In this document: in pieces, positions 8,876-17,387 of the stretch | How the letters are laid out: the number at the start of each line of letters is the position of its first letter | How positions within the stretch are numbered: the stretch's first letter is position 1 | Origin: Dyadobacter flavalbus | Lineage (GTDB): Bacteria; Bacteroidota; Bacteroidia; Cytophagales; Spirosomataceae | Direction of reading: 5' to 3' | NCBI RefSeq assembly: GCF_006149045.1 | Contig: NZ_VBSN01000073.1 | Coordinates: 62,001 to 126,000 of the forward strand | DNA length: 64,000 nucleotides | Translations under genes and position numbers: made by a program | The notes under the pieces: model-generated | The model's database searches: none | Seen by the model: the letters and a program-made list of their open reading frames with translations, nothing else | What the model was told of the DNA's origin: nothing

Positions 8876-9562
8876 ATGATCATTTTTTTTGACGACCGTC
8901 CATTCAGAATTGTACGGACCAATCAGCTTTCTGCCTCGGAAACTTCGGGCTTTGACCATGTCATTGACCTGAGGCTTGAGAAACTTAAAAAGACGATGTT
9001 GACCGGCCATATCCTGTTTCTGAATTCCACTGCAACAACGGCCGTGCAGGTTATACAGCTTCTGGAAAAGGAATTGCCGAAGCAGATGCTTTCCATTACG
9101 ATGGCCACGCGGGAAAAATCGGAAGTGGAAGAAAAAATAAAAGGATTGTATAAAGTAATCAAGGCTTCCGGCGGCGTAGTTGTAAAAGACGGCAAATGGC
9201 TTTTTATGTTCCGCAGGAAAAAATGGGACCTTCCCAAAGGAAAACTGGATAAAGGAGAAAATTCAAAAACGGCTGCAATCAGGGAAATCAAGGAAGAAAC
9301 CGGTGTAGATGCAGCCATCCGGGACAAGATCTGCACAACATGGCATACGTACAGCCTGAACAATAACCGAATCCTGAAACGTACAAAATGGTACCTTTTC
9401 GACTGCATTGATGATTCGGAAATGCAGCCGCAGGCCGAAGAGCAGATTGAAAAACTGGACTGGTACGCACCGGCAGAAGCCAAATCAATCCTGATCAATT
9501 CTTACAGTTCGATACGCTATGTCATTGACAGTCTGAACAAAATTCACAAAATCAACGAATAA
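8876..9562 (+). CDS. Nudix hydrolase
   Basis: 228 residues. About 95 N-terminal residues without a recognised domain precede a Nudix fold. The Nudix box is intact from residue 121 or so: GKLDKGE, then seven residues, then REIKEETGV, matching GX5EX7REUXEEXGU. Members hydrolyse nucleoside diphosphates linked to another moiety; the preceding VVVKDGKWLFMFRRKKWDLPKG is typical of DIPP/ADP-ribose-like enzymes. The gene is convergent with coaD, with 19 bp between the stops. Confidence 0.88.
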   Translation: MIIFFDDRPFRIVRTNQLSASETSGFDHVIDLRLEKLKKTMLTGHILFLNSTATTAVQVIQLLEKELPKQMLSITMATREKSEVEEKIKGLYKVIKASGGVVVKDGKWLFMFRRKKWDLPKGKLDKGENSKTAAIREIKEETGVDAAIRDKICTTWHTYSLNNNRILKRTKWYLFDCIDDSEMQPQAEEQIEKLDWYAPAEAKSILINSYSSIRYVIDSLNKIHKINE

Positions 9563-9581
9563 GCAGCATATTTTGGTAAAA

Positions 9582-10064
9582 CTATCCTTCCTGACTCAGT
9601 TTATTTAACTCCGAAAGCGAATAAGGCAGGAAATTGTCCACGCCTTGCCCGTAACGATGCAGATCGCGGATAATGCTGGAACTGATCGGCGCAAGATTTG
9701 GCGAAGTAATCAGAAATACGGTTTCTATTTCCTCGTACAAATACCGGTTGACTTGCGAAATACCGTTTTCATACTCGAAATCGGTCGTATTACGCAGACC
9801 TCTCAGCAAAAATGTGGCGCCGAGTTCGCGGGCTGTATGCGCGGTAAGGTCTTCGTAAGTGATAACCTTCACATTTTCCTGATGATCAAACGTCCTTTCG
9901 ATCATTTCTTTCATGACGTCCAGCGGGAAATAGCGCTTTTTGGTAGCGTTGTTTCCTATCCCGATTACTACTTCGTCAAAAAGCCGCAGTCCGCGTATGA
10001 CAATATCTTCATGCCCTTTGGTAAAAGGATCAAAAGAGCCGGGAAACAATGCAATGCGCTTCAT
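9582..10064 (-). CDS. coaD: Phosphopantetheine adenylyltransferase
   Basis: Transfers AMP from ATP to 4'-phosphopantetheine, the penultimate step of coenzyme A synthesis. The 160-residue length is normal. It begins MKRIALFPGSFDPFTKGHEDI with the nucleotidyltransferase T/HxGH motif (TKGH), and has FLLRGLRNTTDFEYE and the ISSSIIRDL motif near the C-terminus. It lies 18 bp downstream of the DUF3822 gene in the same orientation, a pairing common in Bacteroidota. Confidence 0.95.
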   Translation of the reverse strand: MKRIALFPGSFDPFTKGHEDIVIRGLRLFDEVVIGIGNNATKKRYFPLDVMKEMIERTFDHQENVKVITYEDLTAHTARELGATFLLRGLRNTTDFEYENGISQVNRYLYEEIETVFLITSPNLAPISSSIIRDLHRYGQGVDNFLPYSLSELNKLSQEG

Positions 10065-10082
10065 AGTAGCTTGATTTACAGA

Positions 10083-10988
10083 TCAGGATGAAACAAGGTA
10101 AGTATTGAAAAGACCGAAATATCTGTGCCCGGGCACATGTGCGCACTGGGTGCTGTAACGCAGCGTTGTAGGCCCGTTTCCGATGTGCAGATTGGGGAAA
10201 AACTGTGAAAGTTCTGTGTATGTGTCCGAAGAAGCTGTTATTTCACCGTAGCAGATCACTTTCATTTCCTCCGGAAGAAAATTCAGCTGGCTTAAAGTAA
10301 ACAGAATAATGTAGGCAAGTTCCTGGAATTGTGAAAACCGGAACCGGTTGCAAAGTATAAGCTGCTGACTTTCTGTTATGATCAGCGTAAAATAATCTTT
10401 TTCAAAATAAACAGAAACAATCCGGAATTCTTCATGTTCCGCATGGCTCACCAACGCGCCGATGATCAGCGGGCTTGTCAGATGATAAAAAGTAATGCTG
10501 GACGAGCCGAAATGATTGATCATCCAGTCGTACCAGATTTGCGGAATGCTGAAAACATTGTAGGCATGAACAAGCGGCAGCTCATGATATAAAACTTTTT
10601 CATCCTCCGGAACCGGATTTCCCAGCGCAAACTCAAGATAATCCCGAATGGCATTTTTATCAAAAATGATACTTGGAATCAGGCTGAAAGCATGCGAATT
10701 GATCGCGATCCTTACATTTTTCCAGTTATGCGAAGACCATAACAAATGGCCGGTAAAAATCTTTTTCAGCTTTTCGAAGATCTCATTCGGGTTCAGAACC
10801 GTCTCAAAACCGTAATCTTCCAGCCAGATGCATTCCATATTTTCATCACGGACAATGCAGAAACGGATACGCCTTTCATCCACTTCGATACACAATGTAC
10901 AGAACGGAATGCTGGCCTCGTCAAACGAATTATCGCCTACGAGCAAGGTAGGAATAACTTCAATGACTTGGTTTTCAGAATGTGCCAC
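10083..10988 (-). CDS. DUF3822 family protein
   Basis: This 301-residue Bacteroidota-restricted protein is placed directly before coaD. It has no signal peptide or membrane segment. Beta-rich stretches such as RIRFCIVRDENMECIWLEDY and FRIVSVYFEKDYFTLIITESQQLILCNRFRF are compatible with a divergent actin/ROK-like fold proposed for the family. No catalytic motif is visible and the function is unknown. Family assignment rests on recognition of the sequence and of its conserved neighbour. Confidence 0.75.
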   Translation of the reverse strand: MAHSENQVIEVIPTLLVGDNSFDEASIPFCTLCIEVDERRIRFCIVRDENMECIWLEDYGFETVLNPNEIFEKLKKIFTGHLLWSSHNWKNVRIAINSHAFSLIPSIIFDKNAIRDYLEFALGNPVPEDEKVLYHELPLVHAYNVFSIPQIWYDWMINHFGSSSITFYHLTSPLIIGALVSHAEHEEFRIVSVYFEKDYFTLIITESQQLILCNRFRFSQFQELAYIILFTLSQLNFLPEEMKVICYGEITASSDTYTELSQFFPNLHIGNGPTTLRYSTQCAHVPGHRYFGLFNTYLVSS

Positions 10989-11021
10989 AATAAAACGGGT
11001 AATTATTAATTAATATTCAAT

Positions 11022-11552
11022 TCAGTCGGCCGCTCCGAAAATGTACTTTTCAAGCTGTAAAATTTCTTCAAGCGCATGCACATGCGAAAATAAGCCATGC
11101 AATTGATAATCCTCAAATTGGCTGAGTTCTTCCCAGCTCATAAAACGGACATCGGCGATAATCTGGTTTTCAGCCGGCAGTTCGGGATCAGTGCCTTTTT
11201 CGGGCATGCCTGCAAATGATTCTATTTCAAAGAATAATTCAATGGCATGCAGCGGGGCCTGAATGTGTTCGTTGACAAAAAGCAGCTTTCCTACTTTCAC
11301 ATCCAGACCGGTTTCCTCTCTGAATTCCCTTTTCAACGCCATTTCGGCTGTTTCTCCAAAAACAATACCGCCGCCGGGCGGGCTCCAGAAAAACCCGTCT
11401 TTGCCATAAAGCGAATGGTTGATCAGCAGTATTTTATCATTGACCATGCAGATTCCGCAAACGCGGACACGTACAATGCCGCCGTACAAAATTTCTATCT
11501 GATCATTCAGTTTTGACAAAGCCTGATTTTTTGGAGCGGTAAATATAAACAT
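11022..11552 (-). CDS. Nudix hydrolase
   Basis: 176 residues from the ATG at 11552; a longer frame runs upstream into the CBS gene in another phase but carries no conserved sequence. The Nudix box is complete: GGIVFGE, seven residues, REFREETGL. Preceding it are VRVRVCGICMVNDKILLINHS and FFWSPPGGG, as in MutT/NADH pyrophosphatase-like proteins. The C-terminal part (VRFMSWEELSQFEDYQLHGLF) is the usual closing helix region. The substrate is unknown. It lies about 110 bp downstream of the CBS gene, possibly on the same transcript. Confidence 0.85.
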   Translation of the reverse strand: MFIFTAPKNQALSKLNDQIEILYGGIVRVRVCGICMVNDKILLINHSLYGKDGFFWSPPGGGIVFGETAEMALKREFREETGLDVKVGKLLFVNEHIQAPLHAIELFFEIESFAGMPEKGTDPELPAENQIIADVRFMSWEELSQFEDYQLHGLFSHVHALEEILQLEKYIFGAAD

Positions 11553-11661
11553 CCTGACAGAATTGACAAGACATAATTCTGTCAGGAAAGGCGTTTCTGC
11601 CTGAATAAAGCAGAATTTGTCTTTCTGAAAAGATGCAGTAAAAAAATAAACGGGTTTGTAA

Positions 11662-12102
11662 TCAGTAATAAGGACTTCCTGAAATGTAGCTTTCCAGCGT
11701 GTTGATATGTTCCTTTTGTTCGTACATAATGGCCGATACAATATCATTGATGGAAATAATGCCGACCAGCCTTCCATGCTCATTTACAGGCAAATGGCGA
11801 ATGTGTTTATCAGACATGATCTGCATGCATTCCTCAATTTTCTGATCCGTTTCCACGGTAATTACCTTGCTGGTCATCACTTCCCGGATCAGCGTGTCGC
11901 GTGATGCCCTTCCCTGAAGAATAACTTTTCTTGCATAATCCCTTTCCGAAAATATTCCGATCAGTTCGTTGTTTTCCAGTACCAAAACCGCTCCGATATT
12001 TTTGGCAGCCATCAGCTCAAGAGCCTCGAATACAGTATTATCCTGCGTAACTGACCAGATTGCATTAAAAGGCTTGTTGCCCATTACATGATGTACCAGC
12101 AT
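11662..12102 (-). CDS. CBS-domain pair protein
   Basis: The 146 residues are made almost entirely of two CBS domains. The first is at about 8-60 (SVTQDNTVFEALELMAAKNIGAVLVLENNELIGIFSERDYARK) and the second at about 75-135 (MTSKVITVETDQKIEECMQIMSDKHIRHLPVNE). Stand-alone CBS pairs bind adenine nucleotides and act as energy or redox sensors. There is no enzymatic domain. The partner is unknown; the neighbouring Nudix gene is in the same orientation. Confidence 0.9.
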   Translation of the reverse strand: MLVHHVMGNKPFNAIWSVTQDNTVFEALELMAAKNIGAVLVLENNELIGIFSERDYARKVILQGRASRDTLIREVMTSKVITVETDQKIEECMQIMSDKHIRHLPVNEHGRLVGIISINDIVSAIMYEQKEHINTLESYISGSPYY

Positions 12103-12183
12103 AGACGATAAGGTTATGGATTTGAGATAAAAGGAAACCTAATATAGAAATTTGATCCATTAAAATCCAACTATTTCTTAGTA

Positions 12184-12191
12184 TATTTTTG
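12184..12191 (+). promoter_or_regulatory. Candidate -7 box for the RecD-like helicase gene
   Basis: TATTTTTG fits TAnnTTTG and ends 51 bp before the ATG. The nearest upstream TTTG is 29 nt away, which is too far for a good -33 element. Confidence 0.35.
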
Positions 12192-12242
12192 TAACTGGAA
12201 TGCCACTTTGATATTTCCGTTCCTTCCATTAGCTTCGTTATT

Positions 12243-13670
12243 ATGGAAACAGACAAAATTTTACCTTCCCAGCTGCTGCGCAAACGTTTTCCTTTCAAAC
12301 CTACTGAAGGTCAGCTCCGTTTTTTCGCCAAGATGGATGATTTTCTGATCGAGGAATCGGGGCTTGAACGTTACCGCGACTGCTTTTTACTGAAAGGATA
12401 TGCCGGAACGGGTAAAACCACGATTATAAGCACCTTGATAAAAGTTCTAAAAAACTTCGGGTACAAATCCGTGCTGCTTGCTCCTACCGGCAGGGCTGCC
12501 AAAGTAATGTCCGGTTATTCCGAAAAAATTGCACTGACGATTCATAAAAAAATATACAAGCAAACGGCGGATTCCTTTTCAGGCACACTGACATTTCAGC
12601 GCCAGAAAAATTACCATGACAATACTTTATTTATTGTGGATGAAGCGTCCATGATAACAGATGAAGCTGATTTTGGCAACCGCAGCCTTTTGGCCGATCT
12701 TATTGAATTTGTATTTGAAAATCCTGGAAACAAGCTGATGCTCGTCGGCGACGTGGCCCAGCTTCCGCCGGTCGGTCGCGAACTGAGCCCGGCACTGGAC
12801 GGCGAATACCTGGAAAGGACTTTTTATATGTCCGTGTTTCAGGAAGAACTCAGGGAAGTCATGCGGCAGGATGAAGAATCGGGCATCCTTTACAATGCAA
12901 CGCTGCTCCGGAATGAACTCAGTGCAGAAAAACCCAACATTCACATCACAACAAGATCTTACCGTGATGTTTTCAAGATGACCGGCGAAAAGCTGGAAGA
13001 AGGGCTTCGCTATGCTTATGACAAGTTCGGGCAGGAAAATTCAATCATTCTGACACGCTCCAACAAGTCTGCTGTTCAGTACAACGAATTCATCCGGCGG
13101 GCCATTAACTTTTCGGAAGAAGAAATTGACGCCGGCGACCGGCTGATGGTTGTGCGTAACAACTATAATGTACTCGATGAAGATTCACCTGCGGGTTTCA
13201 TTGCCAACGGTGATTTTGTAGAATTACTGAAAATCCGGAAAACGGAGGAAATCCACGGATTCCGGTTTGCAGATGTGGTTCTCCGCCTGACGGATTACGA
13301 AAAACAGCCGGAGTTTAACGCCAAGATTTTTCTGGATACGCTGCATTCCGCCGCTCCTTCCCTTTCGTCGGATGACAATAAGAAGTTATACGAAAGTATC
13401 CTTGAAGATTATTTTCACATCAAATCAAAGAAAGAACGCGCGGAAGCATTGCGGAAAGATCCGTATCTGAATGCTCTTCAGGTGAAATTCGCCTACGCGC
13501 TTACGTGTCACAAAGCGCAGGGCGGACAATGGAGCAGCGTATTTATTGACCAGGGATATTTACCAGAAGAACAGATCAATGCGGAATTCATACGCTGGCT
13601 TTATACGGCGATTACGCGCGCTACGGACGAAGTTTTCCTGATGAATTTTCATCCTTATTTTTTCAAATAG
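12243..13670 (+). CDS. RecD-like superfamily 1 DNA helicase (AAA_30/UvrD_C_2)
   Basis: 475 residues. Walker A is GYAGTGKTT (52-60) and Walker B is LFIVDEASM. Motif III is LVGDVAQLPPVG, and the helicase C-terminal motifs are FAYALTCHKAQGGQW (near 415) and LYTAITRA near the end. The protein resembles the helicase core of RecD/TraA and viral recombinase-type proteins without the RecD N-terminal domain. It probably moves 5' to 3' on single-stranded DNA in repair or recombination. Its stop is 1 bp from the stop of the convergent Sua5 gene, with no terminator visible between them. Confidence 0.88.
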   Translation: METDKILPSQLLRKRFPFKPTEGQLRFFAKMDDFLIEESGLERYRDCFLLKGYAGTGKTTIISTLIKVLKNFGYKSVLLAPTGRAAKVMSGYSEKIALTIHKKIYKQTADSFSGTLTFQRQKNYHDNTLFIVDEASMITDEADFGNRSLLADLIEFVFENPGNKLMLVGDVAQLPPVGRELSPALDGEYLERTFYMSVFQEELREVMRQDEESGILYNATLLRNELSAEKPNIHITTRSYRDVFKMTGEKLEEGLRYAYDKFGQENSIILTRSNKSAVQYNEFIRRAINFSEEEIDAGDRLMVVRNNYNVLDEDSPAGFIANGDFVELLKIRKTEEIHGFRFADVVLRLTDYEKQPEFNAKIFLDTLHSAAPSLSSDDNKKLYESILEDYFHIKSKKERAEALRKDPYLNALQVKFAYALTCHKAQGGQWSSVFIDQGYLPEEQINAEFIRWLYTAITRATDEVFLMNFHPYFFK

Positions 13671-13671
13671 C

Positions 13672-14628
13672 TTAATGCGCTGCCGCTCGCTGCAGCCGGT
13701 CGTTAATGGCAAGTCCGAGGCCACGCGCAGGAACGCGTTCAGCAATGATCTGTTCAACAGGCAGTGCGTCCAGTTCCCGCAAGTAAGCGAAAAGATTATG
13801 CGCAGCTTCCTGCATATCTGAATTAAAGCTTAAAACGCGTTGATTGGCATGGCTTACGCCTTCGAGATATTTGTCAAACAGAAGATAGCCGGTTTGTTCG
13901 TTACCGCTTTTTGAAATTACTTCATTCTGCAGAAAAAACGGCTTTCTCGGCGCATAATGGCTTTTCAGCATGCCAGGCGCTTTGGGGTCAGAAGAGGAAT
14001 TCGGCATCAGCGTTACTTTCCCGATCACTTGCTCAATGTCGTCCACCGCCAGACCGCCGAGCCGATAAATGATCGTTTCATTATTTTCAAAGCCTACAAT
14101 CGTCGATTCGATGCCTACACGGCTTTCGCCACCGTCCAGAATATAAGGGATTTTTTCTCCAAGTTGCGCATTTACATGTGCTGCATTCGTTGGACTGATG
14201 TAACCAAAAGGATTGGCACTTGGAGCGGCCAGCGGGAAATCCAGCCTTTTCAACAGTTCAAGCAACAATGGATGATTCGGAATCCTCACCGCCACGCTAT
14301 CCAGTCCGGATGTGACCAGATCGGGTATGACCGTTTTTTTAGGCAAAAGCAAAGTAAGCGGTCCGGGCCAGAATTTTTCTGCAAGCCTGCGGGCTTTCTC
14401 AGGGAAATCCGAGACATAGTGCATTACTTTTTCAACAGAATCGGTATGAATAATGAGCGGATCAAACGCCGGACGGTTTTTCACCTCAAAAATGGACAAA
14501 ACGGCCTTTTCATCCAGCGCATTGCCTGCTAGTCCGTAAACCGTTTCAGTAGGAATGGCCACAAGTCCTCCTTTTACAAGAGTCTCTTTTGCCAGGTTTA
14601 TATCGTTTCCCGTAACTGCCAAAATCAT
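13672..14628 (-). CDS. L-threonylcarbamoyladenylate synthase (Sua5/YrdC)
   Basis: Makes threonylcarbamoyl-AMP from threonine, bicarbonate and ATP for the t6A37 modification of ANN-decoding tRNAs. The 318-residue protein has an N-terminal YrdC domain (KGGLVAIPTETVYGLAGNA, then KNRPAFDPLIIH, WPGPLTLLLPK, and SANPFGYISPT). Its C-terminal Sua5 extension of about 110 residues includes SSDPKAPGMLKSHYAPRKP, so it is the long Sua5 form rather than short TsaC. Confidence 0.93.
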   Translation of the reverse strand: MILAVTGNDINLAKETLVKGGLVAIPTETVYGLAGNALDEKAVLSIFEVKNRPAFDPLIIHTDSVEKVMHYVSDFPEKARRLAEKFWPGPLTLLLPKKTVIPDLVTSGLDSVAVRIPNHPLLLELLKRLDFPLAAPSANPFGYISPTNAAHVNAQLGEKIPYILDGGESRVGIESTIVGFENNETIIYRLGGLAVDDIEQVIGKVTLMPNSSSDPKAPGMLKSHYAPRKPFFLQNEVISKSGNEQTGYLLFDKYLEGVSHANQRVLSFNSDMQEAAHNLFAYLRELDALPVEQIIAERVPARGLGLAINDRLQRAAAH

Positions 14629-14646
14629 TCAATTGGATTAAAAGAT

Positions 14647-14654
14647 CAAAATTA
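14647..14654 (-). promoter_or_regulatory. Candidate -7 box of the Sua5 gene
   Basis: Minus-strand TAATTTTG is 18 bp before the ATG. A minus-strand TTG is present upstream, but with only a 13-nt spacer. Confidence 0.35.
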
Positions 14655-14769
14655 ACGAGATGTATCACAAGCGCAGCTATTTTTTAGCGTTAGTTAAAGA
14701 ATATTCAGGCAACGAAGTTTAAAAGAAGCCGTTTTTGGTCACTTCAAAGTATTTATTGCAAGATTTTAA

Positions 14770-14797
14770 TTGAAATTCCACATTCCATTTAGATTTG
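14770..14797 (+). promoter_or_regulatory. Promoter of the GMC oxidoreductase operon
   Basis: TTG (14770-14772), a 17-nt spacer and TAGATTTG (14790-14797) match the Bacteroidota consensus. The ATG lies 100 bp further on, leaving a leader of about 90 nt. Confidence 0.6.
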
Positions 14798-14897
14798 TTT
14801 TAAATAAACTTTAAAATGTATACGAACGGCTACTGTTATATAATCCGTGTTTATATTTAATGATTAAATAGTATTTTTATAAACTACCCTTTTAACT

Positions 14898-16637
14898 ATG
14901 TTTCAAATCAAAGAACAGCCTGTCGTTTTTGACGTCTGCATTATTGGCTCGGGAGCAGGAGGCGGAATGGCGGCATACCAGCTTGCAAAAGCAGGTGCCA
15001 AAGTGGCTCTTTTAGAGGCAGGCGGATATTTTGACCCTGCTGATCCTAAATATATTACGCAGCTTAAATGGCCCTGGGAATCACCGCGCAGAGGCGCTTC
15101 CAATCATCGTCCGTTCGGTGACTTTGATGCCGCATGGGGCGGCTGGGACATTGAAGGCGAGCCTTACACGCATAAAAACGGCACAGAATTCGACTGGTTC
15201 CGTTCAAGGATGCTGGGCGGCCGTACCAATCACTGGGGCCGGATTTCGCTCCGTTTCGGACCAAAGGATTTCAAGAGAAAAAGCATAGACGGCCTGGGCG
15301 ACGACTGGCCGATCAGTTATGACGATGTAAAACCATACTACGATCAGGTCGATAAACTGATCGGGGTTTTCGGAACGGTTGAAAACATGGACAACGAGCC
15401 GGACGGAATTTTTCTGCCTCCGCCGAAACCGCGTCTGCATGAACTTATGCTTAAACAGGCCGGAAAAAAGGCTAATGTGCCTGTCATTCCTTCCCGTCTT
15501 TCCATTCTTACAAAGCCGATTAACGATCAGCGCGGGGTTTGTTTTTATTGCAGCCAATGTTCGCGCAGCTGTCAGGCTTATGCGGATTTCTCGTCCTCTT
15601 CAGTGCTTTGTATCCCGGCTGTAAAAACCGGAAATGTAACACTGATCAACAATGCCATGGCACGCGAAGTGCTTACCGATCCGGTTTCCGGACTGGCAAC
15701 GGGCGTTTCTTATGTGAACCGTGAAAAACTGACAGAACACACCATCAAAGCGAAAGTAGTTGTACTGGCAGCCAGCGCAGGAGAATCCGCAAGACTTTTG
15801 CTGAACTCCAAATCAGAAAGACATCCGGGCGGGCTTGCCAATTCAAGCGGCGTGGTTGGAAAATACCTGCACGATTCTACCGGTGCGTCGCGCGGTGCAT
15901 TTCTTCCGCATCTGATGGACAGAAAAAGATACAATGAAGACGGCGTAGGCGGTATGCACGTGTACACTCCTTGGTGGCTGGACAACAAAAAACTGGATTT
16001 CCCGAGAGGTTACCACATCGAATACGGCGGCGGAATGGGTATGCCAAGTTACGGTTTTGGCTCAGGCATCGAAAATATGAACGGAAAATACCCGACAGCG
16101 TCAGGCCTGATGAAACCTGCGGGCGGATACGGCGCCTCGCTGAAAGAAGATTACCGTCGTTTTTACGGTGCTTACGTTGGAATGGCCGGTCGTGGTGAAG
16201 CTGTCCCCGATATCAATAACTATTGCGAAATTGACCCGAACGTTGTGGACAAGTACGGTATTCCCGTTTTGCGTTTCCATTATAAATGGTCGGATTACGA
16301 GATCAAGCAGGCCAAACACATGCATGATACTTTTGAAGAGATCATCCATGCACTGGGCGGCGTGGCAAGCGGCACAAAACCCGGCGCTGATACCAACTAT
16401 GGAATTGCAGCACCCGGCCGTATTATCCATGAAGTGGGAACCGTCAGAATGGGCGATGACCCGAAAACTTCCGCATTGAACAAATATTCACAGGCTCACG
16501 ACGCGAAAAACGTGTTTGTTGTAGACGGCGGATCGTTTGTTTCGCAAGCAGATAAAAACCCGACCTGGACCATCCTTGCACTTTCCATGCGCGCATCGGA
16601 ATACATTGTCAATCAGGTTAAGCAAAAGAATATTTAA
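14898..16637 (+). CDS. GMC family FAD-dependent oxidoreductase, catalytic subunit
   Basis: 579 residues. The FAD-binding Rossmann motif GSGAGGGMAAYQLAKAG is at 18-34, with an acidic strand end LLEAGG. RMLGGRTNHWGR near 104-115 is the GMC signature. The C-terminal catalytic region has IIHEVGTVRMG (His) and FVSQADKNPTWTI (Asn). A cysteine cluster C-x2-C-x2-C-x3-C at Cys215, 218, 221 and 225 suggests an Fe-S centre, as in FAD-glucose dehydrogenases of the gluconate 2-dehydrogenase type. There is no signal peptide; export may depend on the Tat-signal partner 33 bp downstream. It likely oxidises a sugar or polyol and passes electrons to an unseen carrier. Confidence 0.9.
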   Translation: MFQIKEQPVVFDVCIIGSGAGGGMAAYQLAKAGAKVALLEAGGYFDPADPKYITQLKWPWESPRRGASNHRPFGDFDAAWGGWDIEGEPYTHKNGTEFDWFRSRMLGGRTNHWGRISLRFGPKDFKRKSIDGLGDDWPISYDDVKPYYDQVDKLIGVFGTVENMDNEPDGIFLPPPKPRLHELMLKQAGKKANVPVIPSRLSILTKPINDQRGVCFYCSQCSRSCQAYADFSSSSVLCIPAVKTGNVTLINNAMAREVLTDPVSGLATGVSYVNREKLTEHTIKAKVVVLAASAGESARLLLNSKSERHPGGLANSSGVVGKYLHDSTGASRGAFLPHLMDRKRYNEDGVGGMHVYTPWWLDNKKLDFPRGYHIEYGGGMGMPSYGFGSGIENMNGKYPTASGLMKPAGGYGASLKEDYRRFYGAYVGMAGRGEAVPDINNYCEIDPNVVDKYGIPVLRFHYKWSDYEIKQAKHMHDTFEEIIHALGGVASGTKPGADTNYGIAAPGRIIHEVGTVRMGDDPKTSALNKYSQAHDAKNVFVVDGGSFVSQADKNPTWTILALSMRASEYIVNQVKQKNI

Positions 16638-16670
16638 CCATTTGAACTTAGTTTCAAATCTTATTAAAAT

Positions 16671-17309
16671 ATGAAACGCAGAGATTCATTAAAAGCCCTG
16701 ACACTTAGTTCGCTTGGCATTACCGCGCTCAACCCGCAGGTGGCGCTTGCCGAACAAAGAGAACTGGATACACAGATGCCGCCTGAAACGCCGCTCAAAA
16801 TACCGAACGGACGCACCAAAGACGAGGCAATCCGGGATGCGAAGCTTTTGAAAGAAAAGTTTTTAACTCCTTCGGAAATGGCAACGATCAAAGTTCTTGT
16901 TGATATTATCATTCCGGCCGATGACAAATCGGGCAGCGCCACACAGGCCGGAGTTCCTGATTTTATCGAGTTCATTGTAAAGGATATGCCGCAATATCAG
17001 ACACCGTTACGCGGCGGTTTGAAATGGCTTGACCTTGAATCCAACAAAAGGTTCAAGAAAATATTCACCCTTTGTACAAAGGCGCAGCAAATCCAGATCG
17101 TTGACGATATTGCCTATCCGGAAAAAGCCAAACCCATGCACAGCCAGGGCGTCGCTTTTTTCAATATGATGCGAAATCTGACCGCTTCCGGATTTTATAC
17201 TACCAGAATCGGGATTGACGATCTTGGCTATGTAGGAAACACGCCTAACGTTTGGGAAGGTGTTCCGGCAGACGTGCTGAAACAATACGGACTGAGCTAC
17301 GACTCATAA
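16671..17309 (+). CDS. Gluconate 2-dehydrogenase subunit 3 family protein (Tat-exported small subunit)
   Basis: 212 residues. The N-terminus MKRRDSLKALTLSSLGITAL carries a twin-arginine motif (KRRDSLK) followed by a hydrophobic stretch and a probable cleavage after QVALA. The mature part fits the gluconate 2-dehydrogenase subunit 3 family: LTPSEMATIKVLVDIIIPADDKSGSA, then VPDFIEFIVKD and the C-terminal GYVGNTPNVWEGVP. Such subunits act as chaperone or hitch-hiker partners of the GMC catalytic subunit encoded immediately upstream. No cytochrome subunit gene follows. Confidence 0.9.
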   Translation: MKRRDSLKALTLSSLGITALNPQVALAEQRELDTQMPPETPLKIPNGRTKDEAIRDAKLLKEKFLTPSEMATIKVLVDIIIPADDKSGSATQAGVPDFIEFIVKDMPQYQTPLRGGLKWLDLESNKRFKKIFTLCTKAQQIQIVDDIAYPEKAKPMHSQGVAFFNMMRNLTASGFYTTRIGIDDLGYVGNTPNVWEGVPADVLKQYGLSYDS

Positions 17310-17325
17310 CTTACTTTTTAAGCTA

Positions 17326-17375
17326 AAAAGGCCTTTGATAAACTTGCTGAAAGTTTTATCAAAGGCCTTTTCTTT
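17326..17375. terminator. Bidirectional terminator
   Basis: A perfect 17-bp stem (17326-17342 with 17355-17371) is built on AAAAGGCCTTTGATAAA, with a 12-nt loop. A T-rich stretch follows on the plus strand and A-rich sequence precedes it. It sits between the convergent GMC operon and the ABC-F gene. Confidence 0.85.
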
Positions 17376-17387
17376 TATCTATTATAA

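Noticed and set aside
12065-12298. 77-codon minus-strand frame between the CBS and helicase genes
   Set aside because: It overlaps the starts of both neighbouring genes, has no recognisable domain and covers their promoter region.
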